From: Cyanophora paradoxa
Lineage: Eukaryota > Glaucocystophyceae > Cyanophorales > Cyanophoraceae
Assembly (NCBI GenBank): GCA_004431415.1
Contig: QPMI01000520.1
Span: 1 to 64,000 of the forward strand
DNA: 64,000 nt
Direction of reading: 5' to 3'
Positions 1 through 11,222 of the stretch are shown in pieces; position 1 is the first letter of the stretch; each line of letters opens with the position of its first letter. The notes under the pieces were generated by a model. That model did not search any database and had not been told where the DNA came from. It saw only the letters and a program-made list of their open reading frames with translations. The translations under genes and the position numbers were made by a program.

Positions 1-757
1 GGGCGGCAGGGACTGGAACTTCGTGTTCGGGCAGGCGCGGGTCGGGGAGGGTGTCGGGGTCTTCAGCTTCGCGCGCTACGGGCCGCCCTTCGAGGCCGCC
101 GACCCCGCCCTGCTCCTCCGCCGCTCCGCCAAGGTCGCCACCCACGAGATGGTGCCCCGCCCCGCCCCGCAGCCCCCCTCCCCCCCCCTCCTCCTCCCCC
201 CCCCCCCCCTTCCTCTCCCTGCATCCTCTCTCTCCCCGCTGTCGCCGCGCGCTGACTTGGAGCGCCCGCCCAAGGGTCACATGCTGGGCCTTGCGCACTG
301 CACTGCTGGCCACTGTGCGATGAACGGCAGCAACCATCTAGGTCTGCCGCGGCCCGCCCCCGCCGGCGCCGCGTGGCGGGGCCCCGGGCGGCCCTCCCCG
401 TCCTGAGCTTTGGCAGGCGAGAGCGACGCGAGGCCCCTGTTCCTCGTGCGCGCCGACCCCCCGCCCCCCCGCCCCCCCCCCCCCCACCCCCCCCACCCCC
501 CCGCCCCCCCCCCCCCTCTTCCCCTTTCCGCCGCGCGCCCGCGCGCCGCGACCGGCGCCCTGAGCGCCCCGCCGCGCGCGCAGTGCCCGCAGGATCTGCG
601 GAAGCTGCAGGCGGCGCTGGGATTCGATCCGCTGGGGCGGTACCGGGCCCTCCTCGGCGCGCTGGAGCGGCACCCGGCGCCCTTCGCCCCCGACATCCCC
701 TGGCTCCGCCGCCGCATCGAGGCCCTCGCGAGCGCCCCGCCCAGCCCCGCGAGCTGA
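1..757 (+). CDS. Archaemetzincin-like zinc metalloprotease (3' part, 5' end outside window)
   Basis: Archaemetzincins are small zinc peptidases of the metzincin clan. After splicing, the sequence reads HEMGHMLGLAHC followed by a Cys-rich stretch ending CAMNGSNHL, which is the family's zinc site (HExxHxxGxxH) with its hallmark CxxxxC-x-MNG segment. Exons I can place are <1-151, 275-341, 417-445 and 584-757 (stop 755-757). Introns are 152-274, 342-416 and 446-583, all with GT donors (gtgccc, gtctgc, gtgcgc). The zinc motif itself is interrupted between the M and the G of HEMGH, so no single open frame shows it. The last exon (from CPQDLRKLQ) corresponds to the family's CPVC-type C-terminal helix, though the second Cys is replaced here by Gln-Asp. 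The N-terminal part lies off the left edge. Confident in family; substrate unknown. Confidence 0.88.
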
Positions 758-1035
758 ATTCGAACGTTGACATTCCGAATCTCATAATTATGTACAGTTA
801 CACCAGTTTACAGCAGTCAGAAACATCGCAGGTTGTCACACCCACAAGTTGAAAAGGAACCCATTGTACAACACTAAAACGGCGGGACCTGAGCGCCCGC
901 GGGATGTCGAACCGGGAGGGTAGAAAGGCTACTACTATACAGGGACTCGGCGCAGGGCCGGACGGGAGTTGAAAAGGTAGGGGCTCGGCGCTGGGCCGGA
1001 GGGAGGAGCAGTCGTCCGGCGCGGCGGCATGCGGC

Positions 1036-2000
1036 TCACGCGTCGCCGCCGGCCTCGGCCTCGGGCTCGTCAGTGGGCTCCACGTTGTCAAGGCTCGACT
1101 CGCGCAGGTGTTTGCGCAGCGTCTCGATCTTCGTCTTCTCCAGGTTCTCCATCAGCAGCTCCCTGACCAGCTCGGCGTCCGTGCACTCAACGATCTCCTC
1201 CTGCAGCGCGAAGAAGCGGAACCCTGCCACCGCCCGTCAGCCGCTAGGCGGGCGCGCGAGGCCAAGAGCGCCGCGGCGGTCCGCACCGAACGCGGGATGC
1301 TCCTTCAAGAGGTCCATGGCGAACTCCTTCGGGTCACGGCGTAGGCTATGCGAGTTGAAGAACGCCCTGCCCCAATCGATTAACAATAATACCAGCAATG
1401 TTATTTGAAGTCAAGCCCTCGATCTACCGGAAAGCAGTTGCCTCCGCCTCGTCCAGCTCGGAGATGAGGCGCTTGGCGGTGAGGTAGTTCGTGACGTTAA
1501 ACACGATCGTAGCCGCCTCCTTCTCCTTCACATAGAAGGGGTCGAAGGAATCGTAGGCTTGCTGGCCGCCGGCGACCTGCGGGCGGGAGTCAAAAAGTAG
1601 GCGCCCGGCCACGTATGCAAGGAGCTCGGGAGACGCAAGAAGCGAGCTAGTGTTATGACGCCCTGCACCCGGATAATGTTGCAAATAGCATTAGACGATC
1701 CTAAACTCCGCGCGGCGAACGGCCGCAACCGGAATCATGGCCTCTCGCCGGCGGCCGCGAACGTCAAACCGCGTGATCGCCGCCGGAGCCTCGGGACAGA
1801 CCCCGCGGAGCGTCCAGGGTCCCGGAGCTAATAATGGCATGGCTCACCACTTCAAAGCGAGAAGGAGCAGGTCGCGGCTCTTCGCAGAACTGGCGGCGGA
1901 CGCGGGATGTGGATGGCCTGAGCTGTTCCCGCGCCACCAAGCTGGAAGACGGCAGAACGCCGCGGGCGCGCTGAGGAAGGGCGACGGCGAAGGAGAACAT
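1036..2000 (-). CDS. RbcX-like Rubisco assembly chaperone, with N-terminal extension
   Basis: RbcX is a small all-helical dimeric chaperone that binds the Rubisco large-subunit tail during assembly. Proposed exons (minus strand): 2000-1848, 1576-1428, 1366-1287, 1223-1036, all in phase; donors gtgagc, gtagat and gtgcgg. The spliced core runs NYLTAKRLISELDE - AFFNSH - EFAMDLLKEHPAFGFRFFALQEEIVE, matching the RbcX pattern of YLTYxAVxxVxxQLxE, then a Trp/Phe-rich helix, then LxxExPxLGFRIxxVREHL. An acidic 25-residue tail follows. The first exon (MFSFAVALPQRARGV..., Arg/Ser-rich, few acids) looks like an organelle targeting sequence and is the least certain part, because the roughly 270-nt intron behind it is inferred from phase only. 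Family assignment is by eye from a short, divergent family; a profile search would settle it. Confidence 0.62.
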
Positions 2001-2268
2001 GGTTGGAGGCTCGGGGCTGCTAACGAGTGTGAAAAGAGCAAGCTGGTTTGAAGTGTTTTATGGGCGTGCGAACGAAGGCAAAAAAAATCATCGACCACTA
2101 TGGGGCGAAATGATGAAATGATGGAGCGAACACTGGTCGATCGCATGCATATGACTCATGAATATTAATCTTGATAGAACGAGCGCTTGCTATAATTAGC
2201 GATCGGACATCATCGGAGGTCCGCGCCGACTCCGCGGCCGAGACCCGGTGACCGTCCGACGGATCCCG

Positions 2269-2310
2269 GACTCCGCCGGACTCCGGACTCCGGAGTCCCC
2301 CCCCCGGACT
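2269..2310. repeat. Imperfect tandem of CCGGACTC units
   Basis: The octamer CCGGACTC (or its near-copies) recurs about five times within 45 bp, with one inverted copy CCGGAGTC forming a local palindrome (gactccggagtc). Simple-sequence DNA in a spacer; no coding role seen. Confidence 0.6.
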
Positions 2311-2328
2311 CCCCCGTGGCCGGCCGCG

Positions 2329-2357
2329 GCCGCATGCACGTGCACTGCGCATGCGGC
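2329..2357. repeat. Inverted repeat, 9-bp arms
   Basis: Arms gccgcatgc (2329-2337) and gcatgcggc (2349-2357) are perfectly complementary around an 11-nt spacer. It sits in a run of further palindromes (CTGCAG, AGGCCT, GCATGC) up to about 2450. Confidence 0.6.
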
Positions 2358-2638
2358 AGCTCGGGAGTCGGAACCAGCTGCAGCTGCAGCCTGCAGGAGG
2401 CCTGTGCAATGCGCAGGCCTGCAGCATGCGCACTGCGGCAGGGCGCCGGCCCGGCCGGGCCGGGGACGGGGGCCGGCTTGCCTTGGCTCTGGCACGGGCG
2501 CGAGCGCGGCCAGCGCGTCAGCTGCAGGTGCCCTTGGCCTCAATATCAATGCGGCCGGGCCCGGGCCGGGGCCCGGCGGGGACTCCATCACGATCGCGAG
2601 CCTCGGAGCTCTCCGATTGCGACGGCCTAGCTCAAGGC

Positions 2639-5600
2639 CTAAGTCTGGTCGCCCTCGTAGGCGCCGGGGAAGTAGTAGGAGAGGACGGCGCAGTAGCGGT
2701 GCGCCGCCCCATACGCGATGACGCTCCCGTTCACGAACCTGATCATGACTCACTTGGTTAGTGCCATGGTAAACTTGAAAGGGCCCCCGGGGGCCCGGGC
2801 CGGCGGGCGGGGCCCCAGCTGCAGCCTGGATCCGGAGGGCGCACATGCAGGCGAGGCTCCACTTGTTGGCGACGAGGAACCCCCAGGCGGTGGCCCCCTG
2901 CGCGCGGAGGCCGCCCCGGCGCGCTCATGATTAGAGGCGCATGCGCACTCGATCGCGATCGGGGCCCGGTGCCGGGGCGGCCGGCACCATCGGGAGCTCG
3001 AGCTCGAGGGGCGCGTCGAGCTCTGTGGCCGGAGGAGCCTCGGCGTCGGGGTCCGGGCCGCGGGCGGGGCGGCGGGCGGCGGCGCGGAAGTAGAGCCCCG
3101 CGGCGAGCCAGGCGAGGGCGACGACGAGGATCGAGGCGCAGGCCGCGCCGGCAATGGCCGCCGCCTGCTGCTCTGAGAGCACCGCGGGGCCGTAGGGCCA
3201 CAGGAAGCGCGCGGGGCCGTAGCGGCAGGCCGCCAGCCACACGAGGAAGTGCACAGAGGCCAGGATGCTGATGAGGGACTGCGCATGCGCACCGGCGCGC
3301 GGGCGTCGAGATCAGCCCCGGCCGATTGGGGCGGCAAGCTCAAGTACGTATACGTAGACATCTAGATCTGGCGCGCCTGGATGAGGAAGACGGAATAGCC
3401 GGCCTCGGCGGCGAAGGCGCGGGCGAGGGGCAGCTCCTCCTCCAGGTCCCCCCCGGGGCCTAGGCCTGCGGCTGTCGGTTGCTCCCCGTCGACGTCGCGG
3501 TCGCGATCGATCGCGAGGTGCGCGATGCGTGCGCACGATCGCGAGGAGCGGGGGTGGAGGAGGCGCGCTTGGGCCCGGATCGGTGGCGGCCGAGGAGGAG
3601 GGAGGCGATCTCGCGGAGGAGGCGGAGCACGAAGCGGCGCGCGAAGAGGCGCGCCAGCAGCGGGGCCCCCAGCACCGCCACCTCCTGCCCCGGCCCCGCC
3701 CCTCAGATCGAGATCCAGGCCGCTCCGGCGACGACCGGCACATGTACAGGCCGGCCGCGGTGGAGGGGCGGGGCGGACCGTCAGCACGGAGGCGGCGAGG
3801 ACGGCCGGGTCGCCCGCCCGGAACGAGAGCGCGAAACGGAAGCTCTTGTGCATGTACTGCGCATGCACGGGGGCGGGTCAGATGGGATGGGATGGGGTGG
3901 GGTCGGGTGGGGTGGGGCGTCGACCATGAGCCAAGAGGCGACGATGAGGGGGGCCTGGCCGGCGGGGAGGAGGCCGGCGAGGAAGTCGCGGAAGGCGCGC
4001 AGGATGGCGAGCGAGAGGAGGAAGAAGGCCGCGTTGAAGGCCAGGTTGATCACCACCTGCGCCCCGCCACCCCGCCCACCTCGCTTCCGCCCCGCCCCGC
4101 ATCTAGATCTGCAGCGCAGCTGCCCTCCCCCCGCGCCCTCTCGTCGCCTCGGATCCCGAACCTGGGCGGTGGGCTGTGCGGAGTAGGCCGCGAAGAGAGC
4201 GACGTAGCTGCGGAAGCCCGCGCGCGTCACGAGTGCACGGACTGTGGGCGACGGGGCGGGGGCGGGCCGGGGCGGCGGGGCGCACGAGAACTGGAAGTAG
4301 ACGGTGAAGTTCAGCGAGGCGAGGAAGACTCCGAAGACGACCACGAAGCGCAGCGGCCGCTCCGGCGGCCACGCCCCCTCGCCCCGCCCCGCCCCCGGCG
4401 TCCCCGCCCGGCTCACGGAGGCGGAGCCGGCCGCGGCCGCGGAGGCGCCAGCAGGGGCGGGGGTGGGGCCCTCGCTATCGCCGGCGGGGGCGAGGCCGGA
4501 GACGATCGCGAGGGGAGGGGGCTCCAAGGCCCCCGCTCGCCGGGGCCGCCGCCGGGGCCGCCGGCGGCGGCGAGGAGCGCGAAGGCCTGCTGGAGGGCCT
4601 GCGAGGGGGCGGGGGCAGGCGGCGGCGTCAGCGATCGCGCGCCTGCAGCTGGCGGCCCGCACAAGTCGGCGCTGCGGCCATGGCCAGCTGCTGCGCGCAC
4701 CTGGAGGTCCCAGAGGAAGCCCGAGCGGCGCTGCGAGCGGCCGCTCGCGGCGCCGCGGCGCGCGGAGCTCGAGAGGAGCGGGGCCGAGGGCGAGGGGAGG
4801 GCGCGGGGAGGGCGAGGCGCCGCCAAGGTCCGATCGCGATCGCGACGCCGGGCGCGACGGCGAGTCGGCGTCACGGTCGGCGTCGGCGCGCGGCGCGAGC
4901 GCGAGGGGCGTGACCGTGATGCGCACGGGCCCCGCCGCCGGCGTCCGGCCGGCGAGGCGGCCGTCCTCGTCGCCGTGCCCGGGTACGCCGTTGGCGTGCG
5001 GTGCGTGCGAGGGCCGGGGAGAGGGCGCCGCCGGCGGCGTCGCCGGTGCGCCACAGACATCGAGGGGCCCGGGAGCTCGAGCGGGGTGAACTTGCGATCG
5101 GAGGGGCGGGAGGCGGCCGCGGCCGGCCATGGGGGCGACGCTCAGAAGTTTGCGGAAGGAGCTCGTGGGACGGGTACGGGTACCGCGGCCAGCTGCCGCC
5201 AATGACGAGGCGGACCTGGATCCCGAAGTCGAGGCGGCGCCGTGCGCGTCGACGCCGATCGCGACGCCGTCGCCGGCGAGCTGCGCATGCAGCGAGCCCG
5301 AGGAGGCGGGGCTGGCGCGCCGCTCTCCAGCCCGCGACCCCCGCGATGTCGACGGCCCGCCCTCCGCACCGAGGTCGCCGGCGGGGGCGGGGGCGGGGGC
5401 GACGGGCGGGCCGCGGCGGCGGAAGGCGAGGGCGGAGAAGAAGGCGAGGCAGAGGACGACGCCGAGGATCCAGAGGAAGGCGATGAGGGTGCCGATGAGG
5501 GGCAGGCGGCGGAAGCCCGGGACGGCGGCCGCCAGGAGGCGCATGCCGAGGAGCAGGACGGAGGCGACCGCCGCGTTGCTCGCCGCCGACTTGGCCGGCG

Positions 5601-6215
5601 CCTCGCGGGGCGCCCATCGCAGCGCCAGCGCCATGAACACGTTCACCAGCAGCGTCGCCTGCGCAGCGCATCCCCGAAACGTGACCTCCGGCACGCCGGC
5701 GCGGAGGGCAGGACGGGAGGGGCTGCATGCGCATGCGCGATTGGACGGCGGGTGGGGCGGATCCCGGAACGCACGGAGCAGGCGGCGCAGGCGAAGACGG
5801 GGATGGCCCAGGCCTCGGGGAGGAGGTGGTAGGGGACGATGCCCCAGAGGAGAACCTGCAGCAGCGGCGCCGCGAGCAGCACGGCGGTTGCCCACGCCTT
5901 CTCCCGCCGGCCCGCCGTCGCCCGGCAGGCGGCCGCCCCCGGCGCCGTGCCTTTCGCACTCGCCTTCACATGTACATGGACGGCCCGTGCGCTCGCAGCG
6001 AGGCCGAAGCTGAAGCTTTTTAAGGCCCCCGCGTCGGGCTGAAGTCCGCCGGCAGCTGCTGCGGCGGCCTGCCCCTCGCGCTCTGCTTCTGCTGCTGCAC
6101 TAACACTGCAGCCGAGGCCGCCAGGCTCCGGTGGCGCCGGCAGCTGCGATTCCGGCCGCGGGGTTCGCATGGCCGCGGCCGTGGCCATGGCCGCAGTTGG
6201 CCAGCTCATGATCAT
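2639..6215 (-). CDS. Multipass membrane protein with a long low-complexity loop, unknown function
   Basis: Not recognised. In-phase exons (minus): about 6215-5775, 5658-4162, 4056-3925, 3856-3779, 3684-3537, 3465-3392, 3278-2949, 2897-2845, 2738-2639 (stop TAG). Every junction phase is consistent, and introns start with gtgcgt, gttcgg, gtcgac, gtccgc, gtgcgc, gtcttc, gtgcgc, gtgcgc. The start ATG at 6215 is a guess. The product has about ten hydrophobic segments: four near the N terminus (e.g. AWATAVLLAAPLLQVLLW, LIGTLIAFLWILGVVLC), then a roughly 330-residue Ala/Pro/Ser/Arg-rich loop in the large second exon, then FVVVFGVFLASLNFTVYF, INLAFNAAFFLLSLAIL and several more, ending FVNGSVIAYGAAHRYCAVLSYYFPGAYEGDQT-stop. 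The layout resembles an integral membrane transporter or receptor, but no family motif is visible. Long plus-strand frames over the same stretch are shadows of the GC-rich loop. Confidence 0.7.
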
Positions 6216-6757
6216 CCGCGGCCGCTGCCAGCGGGCTCGAACGCGGCCCGCATGCGCATCGGCCGCGGGCCGGCGCCGGCCAATGCTGCCGCGGCCGCAG
6301 TGCTCCGATCCGCCGCCGGATCGATATCCCGGACCGCGGCCGACGCCAAGTTAGGGTCGAACGTCCGACGCCGCCGCCGTGGGGTCCAAGTTGGGGTCCG
6401 ACGCAGCCTTTAAGGCAACGTGCCAAGTTGGTGTCCGACGTCGACGGTATATACGTAGTACTAGTGGTGCATGGCAACTTCGTGCGCGTGAATATTAATG
6501 CGGGCCGGGAGTCCCGGGGGGCCGGGACGACTACGTCACGGACTCACGGTTACCGGTTAACCCCAAGCCGCAATCATTTTTCGATACCCGGCCTTCGAAT
6601 TCGTTGCATTATGGACGCGCGCTCATACAAAGCGCGCTCTGCTTCTCGTTGCGGGGGGGATCTAGATGGGTGCGGGGGGATGCCTGGGCGCGGGGCGCGG
6701 GGGGCGGCGGGCTTGGGGGACGGGAGGGGAGGGGGCCCCGCAGGGCGCCGGGGGCGG
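6216..6757. other. Intergenic spacer
   Basis: No gene supported. The stretch contains short palindromes (gcatgcgcat, cggccgcgg) and several imperfect copies of the phrase AAGTTAGGGTC / AAGTTGGGGTCCGAC / AAGTTGGTGTCCGACG between about 6348 and 6440, a small degenerate direct repeat. It is the presumed upstream region of the multipass protein gene. Confidence 0.5.
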
Positions 6758-9700
6758 CTAGACGGAGGCGTGGGAGACGAGGCGGCGGAAGGGGCCGTCC
6801 CGCGCCATCAGCTGCCGCGGCGTCAGGGCGGGGCGGGCGGGGCGGGGGGCGGGGGCCGGGCGGGGCGCCTCGGAGTAGGAGCCGAGCTCGGCGATGCGCC
6901 CGTCCTGCAGCACCGCGATCGTGTCCGCGTGCTCGATCGTGCTCAGCCTGCCCCGGGGGCCCCTCAGCGGGGGGCGGGGCGGGGCGGGGCGGGGCGGGGC
7001 GGGGCGGGGACCGGTGGGCGATGACGAGGCAGGAGCGGCCGCGGGTGGCGCGCTGGAGGGCCTCCTGGACGAGCCGCTCGGACTCGTTGTCCAGCGCCGA
7101 CGTCGCCTCGTCGAGGATCAGCAGCCGCGGCCGCTTCACCAGCGCCCGCGCGATCGCCACCCTGCCCCCGCCCTCAGCCAGGGCCCCCCGGCGGCCCCTC
7201 GCCCCGGGCGGGGCGGACCGCTGCTTCTGCCCGCCGGAGAGGGAGCGCCCGGCCTCGCCGACGTGCGTCTCGTACCCGTCGGGGAGCTCCCGGATGAACT
7301 CCTCCGCGTTCGCCTCTGCGCCCGCCCCGCCGCCCCCGCTCGGGCCCTCGCCCCGGCCCCGCCGCGAGGGCCGGCCGACGCACCGCGCGCCGCCTGCTCG
7401 ACCTCCTCGTCCGTCGCGTCCAGCCGCCCGTACCTGGCCCGCCCCGCCCGCCCTCAGCCCCCGCCCCGCCCCTCCCCCTCCCTCCAGGCTCCCCTCCGGA
7501 CCCCGAGCGTCCGGCCTCGAGCCTTGGGCCGCGGGCGCACCGGATGTTTTCGCGGATGCTCGTCGCGAAGAGGGTCTGGGGCAAGGTCGGCGGGGAGGCG
7601 GGGCCCGGGCCGGGGGCGGGGCCGGGGCGGCGCACGAGTTCCTGCGGCACGATACCGATACTCTCGCGGAGCCAGCGCGGGTCCAGCGTCCGAGCCTGCG
7701 CGCCCCGGCGCCTCAACGCGGGAGAGCGGAGGCGGCTCGGGGCCTCGGGGCGGGGGCGCACGTCGACGCCGTCGAAGAGGACGGCGCCGGCGTCGGGCTC
7801 GTAGAGGCGCGCGATGAGCGCCGCGATCGTGCTCTTCCCGCTCCCGCTGCCCCCCACCACCGCCACCATCTGGCCCCCGCCCAGGCTCGCCCCCGAGGGG
7901 CGAGGGCGGGGGCCGGGGGCGGGGGGCGGGGACCCGGCCGGGGTGGATGGCGAGGTCGAGGCCGGAGAGGACCTCGGCCTCGGGGCGCGTCGGGTAGCGG
8001 AAGACGACGCCCCGCAGCTCCACGTGCCCCTCGAGCCGCTCCAGGCGCCGGCCCCCCGAGCACGGGACCGCGGGGACGCGCTCGAGGATCTCGAAGACGC
8101 GGGCCGAGGCCCCCACGGCGCGCATGAGCTCCGAGTAGACGGAGGAGGCGCCCGTGATGCCCAGCCCGGCGTACACGGCGTACATCGAGAAGGCCGTCAG
8201 GTCCCCCACCGTGATCGCCCCCTGCGCCCCGCCCCTCAGCGGGCCGGCGAGACCGGGCGGGAGGTCGGGCGGGGCGGGGGCGGGGGCGTGCCTGGGCGAC
8301 CATGGTGCCGCCGACGAAGAGGACGAGGAGGGAGGAGAGGTTCGCCACCGACGTCGCGAACCCTGTGTACAGCCCGTTCGCGATCTGCGGCCGGGCCGCT
8401 GAGCGGGAGCCGGGCGCCGGGCAGCGGGGCGGGGGCGGGGGCGGCGCACGGCGCCCTCGCGGCCGGTGCGGAAGACCTCGAGGGCCTTCTGCCAGTAGCG
8501 CTCCTGCGGGGCCGGCGTCAGGGGCCGGGGCGGGGGCGGGGCGGGGCGGGGGTGCGGGGCCTTCTCGAGGGGCTCGCGGGCGAAGTAGCGGACGAGGCGG
8601 ACGGAGCCGAGGCGCTCCTCCGCCACGCTCGTCGCCTCCGCCAGCGCCCCCTGCCCCCCGCCCCGCCTCGCCCGGGGGCCCCCGCGGCCCCGGCGGGGCG
8701 GGCGGGCCTGGAGGGATTTGGAGAGGAGCTTGATGTAGCGCCCGTAGACGGCCGCCAGCGCCGCCATCGGCAGCAGCACCGACACCGAGATCACCGCTGC
8801 CCCGCCCCGCCTCAGCGCGACACGCGGGGAGGGGGCGGGGCGGGGCGGGGGCGGGCGGACTGAGCTTGGGGGAGATGGAGAGGAGGAGGACGAGGGAGAC
8901 GGCGAGGGCGAGGACGGAGCGGGCGGCCGACGAGGCGTTCTCCGAGATGCACTTCGCCACGATCTGCCGCCCCCGTCGGCCCCCCGCCGGGGCGCGGCGC
9001 GGCGGGCGGGGCGGGGCGGGCCTTGACGTCGGAGCCGAGGCGGTTGATGATCTCGCCCGTGCGCGCCTCGTCGAAGAACGCCAGGTCCTGCTCGATCACC
9101 TGCCCGCCCCGCCCCGCGCTCGGCCCCACGCCCCCGCCCCCCCGGCGCCCCGCGGCGCGGGCGGGGCGGACCGAGGCGAACATCTGCTGGCGGAGGCGGA
9201 GGGCGATGCGCTCGGTGGTGAGGTAGAGGAGGACGCTGCGGGCGGAGGAGGCGACGGCGCCGACGCCGAAGAGGGCCGCCAGCAGCGTCGCCGACGACTG
9301 CAGCTCCTCCACACCCGCCGCCCCCCGCGACGCCACGTCCATCTGCCCGCCCCGCCCCCCCGCCCGTCATCCCCCGGCCCCGCCCGGCCGGCGCGCGCGC
9401 GGCGCGCCATCGATCCCATGATCTGCGCCCCGCCCCCGCGCCTCGTCGTCAGCTGTAGGCAGGGGCGTGCGGGCGGGCGGGGGCGGGCCTTGGGGAAGGC
9501 GAGGCTGGTGGCGGAGGCGACGCCGAGGCACGCGATGGCGGTCAGCAGGATCGGCGCCTCCGGCCTCGCCAGCTGCCCCCGCCCCCGTCACCCCCGCCCC
9601 GCCGGGAGCGGCCCGGGGGGGCCGCGATCGCGAGGGGCGGCCCGGCGCCATAGCGGCGCCTCGAAAGCTGGGGCAGGCGAGGTGACGCGGGCGGGGCGGG

Positions 9701-10112
9701 CGGCCGCGCACGTTCCAGAGGCGCATCATCTCTTCGCGCTTGGGGAGCAGGCGGCGCTTCTGCGGCTGCGCGCGCTCCTCGTCCTCCTCCTCTTTCGTGA
9801 GGCTGCGATCGTCGTCCTGCACCGGCGGATCGCTTAGCTACGCTACGCCTCCGCGGCCGCGCCGCCCCTCGGCGCAAGCCAGACCTCTTCGGCATCGCTT
9901 CGGAAGCGCCGGCCCGCTGCAGCCATCCAGTCTCGCGCGCTGAGCTTCGGAATCTTGAGCTTGTCCGAATGCGACGCCGAGCTGGGACTCGACACGGGTG
10001 CTGCATGCGGATCGCTCGGGGTCGCGAACGCCCGAAGCGGCGCGCCGCCGAGGCTGGACCGCCAGGGAGGTGCGCGCACGGACACCCGTAACGCCCAAGC
10101 TGCAGAAAGCAT
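6758..10112 (-). CDS. ABC half-transporter (ABCB/TAP type), organelle-targeted
   Basis: A 676-residue half-size ABC exporter, one TM domain followed by one ATPase domain, assembled from 20 in-phase exons: 10112-9885, 9816-9712, 9572-9489, 9422-9408, 9342-9172, 9099-9022, 8963-8861, 8796-8708, 8650-8561, 8503-8450, 8384-8292, 8221-7934, 7869-7762, 7695-7636, 7575-7541, 7433-7384, 7315-7219, 7161-7012, 6947-6869, 6811-6758. Six TM segments precede Walker [11 protein letters not shown]-loop IGIVPQE, signature LSGGQKQR, Walker [13 protein letters not shown] and H-loop VIAHR, all intact, so it should hydrolyse ATP as a dimer. The first exon ([19 protein letters not shown]...) is a mitochondrial-style amphipathic Arg-rich presequence; plastid is possible. 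Seven of 19 introns have GC donors, and one exon is only 15 nt. Closest known groups by architecture are mitochondrial ABCB8/ABCB10/Mdl1 and TAP; substrate is unknown. Confidence 0.93.
9408..9422 (-). other. 15-nt microexon of the ABC transporter
   Basis: Encodes IMGSM and joins the first TM helix (...SLAFPK) to MDVAS. It is flanked upstream by gcgcag and downstream by a GC donor (gcgcgccgc). Skipping it keeps the frame, so proof needs cDNA, but its inclusion restores the usual FPKxxGxxxD spacing seen in half-transporters. Confidence 0.6.
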
Positions 10113-11222
10113 CGCTGCACCTCTGACGCTTCCCCGATCGCTGACGCCGGATCGCAAACTCGAATCGCGCTGAGCCGATCGAAGCCGCTTATGGAGCAGT
10201 TGAGAACGTTTTGGGAGCGCCTCTAGCTGAGCCCTGGGCGGCTGTGACAGGCCGTCCAGGTACGATGGGTGCTATCTAGATTCGAACCGCGGTCTCCCGA
10301 ATGCGACAGGTGCTACCTGGATTCGAACCGCGGTCCGAGTCGACGTCCAGCCTGGTCCAGGCCGCGCGCCGCGCATGCAGTGCACATGCATGCGCACTTT
10401 CAACTCCCGATCCGCTCCGGGATCCTGCTCCGCAGGCCTAGGTGGCCGTTCCTTGTGTGCTTTACAGATTTACGGGGCCCGAGCGCAGTTTAGCGCTAGC
10501 GTGCCTGCGTTTAAACCACGTACTCGAGCGCTAGCTCGCCGGCACCGTGTTGCACGCCGTGACGGTACCGGTAATTGCAATTGTCGTGTGCGCGGCGCGC
10601 CCGGCGGGCGGCCGCGGGCGGCCGCGGGCGCATGCGCACCCCCGCGCGCGCGCTACATGTACAGCTAACGTTATAATTAACCAGCGCGCGCTAATAACCA
10701 GCTTGGTAACGAAAGCGCGAGGTTTCGAATTCGGTAATGAATTCGAAGTCGGCTACCCAGGGTAAACTTATGGAATCCGCGGCCGGCCGCGGCTCCGGAT
10801 CCCCGTGTACATGTCACGCCACAGCAGCAGTCTGCAGCTGATGATATCGATTGCAGTTGCGCTGGCTGATGCACAACACAAAATCTTGCGCTATCGATTG
10901 CTTAAAGTTATTTATTGCAGCTGGACTCTAAAGTAATAAAGGGATCAAGAGTCTGCGTGTTCAAAATGGTAGCTGAAATATGCGCCGAGGAGGAGCTTCA
11001 TACTTCACGCTCGAAATGGTGGCTTCATGATCGAGACCGAGAAAGAAGCGTACTAGTCTGCGAAGAAAGAAGCAACGGAGCGTTCTGAACGTGAGCCAGT
11101 GAGAGAAAAGGAGCGTCTCTGAGGAACGTGAGAGAAAAGGAGCCGGCTGCGGCTGTCGCGCGGCAGCGCGTGCCGGCACAGAGGCGGCACAAAAGATCAA
11201 GCGGGGCGCAGGATCGGCGGGC
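10113..11222. other. Intergenic spacer
   Basis: No gene supported. It separates the ABC transporter start from the histidine kinase stop. It is a mosaic of GC-rich palindromic DNA (about 10370-10680, with GCATGC, GCGCGC, GGCCGCGG) and AT-richer DNA (10660-11130). It contains the 41-bp-period repeat listed next. Confidence 0.5.
10268..10336. repeat. Two-copy direct repeat, 41-bp period
   Basis: The 27-bp phrase beginning ggtgctaYctRgattcgaa and ending ccgcggtc occurs at about 10268 and again at about 10309, with two substitutions. The attcgaacc core mimics a tRNA T-loop read backwards, but the flanks cannot form the arm. Confidence 0.6.

Larger units (their letters stand above)
2001..2638. 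other. Intergenic, palindrome-rich
   Basis: No supportable gene. It lies between the start of the RbcX-like gene and the stop of the multipass membrane protein gene, both on the minus strand. The left third is AT-richer; 2255-2460 is dense in short palindromes (GCATGC, CTGCAG, GGCCGGCC) and GGACTCC repeats, listed separately. Confidence 0.6.

Noticed and set aside
3529-5205. 558-codon plus-strand open frame
   Set aside because: Antisense shadow of the multipass membrane protein; Arg/Gly-rich composition reflects GC content, and the minus strand gives phase-consistent exons with TM segments.
10278-10340. Possible tRNA genes (attcgaacc, T-loop-like)
   Set aside because: The bases flanking the loop do not pair as a T-stem on either strand, and there is no acceptor, D or anticodon arm.
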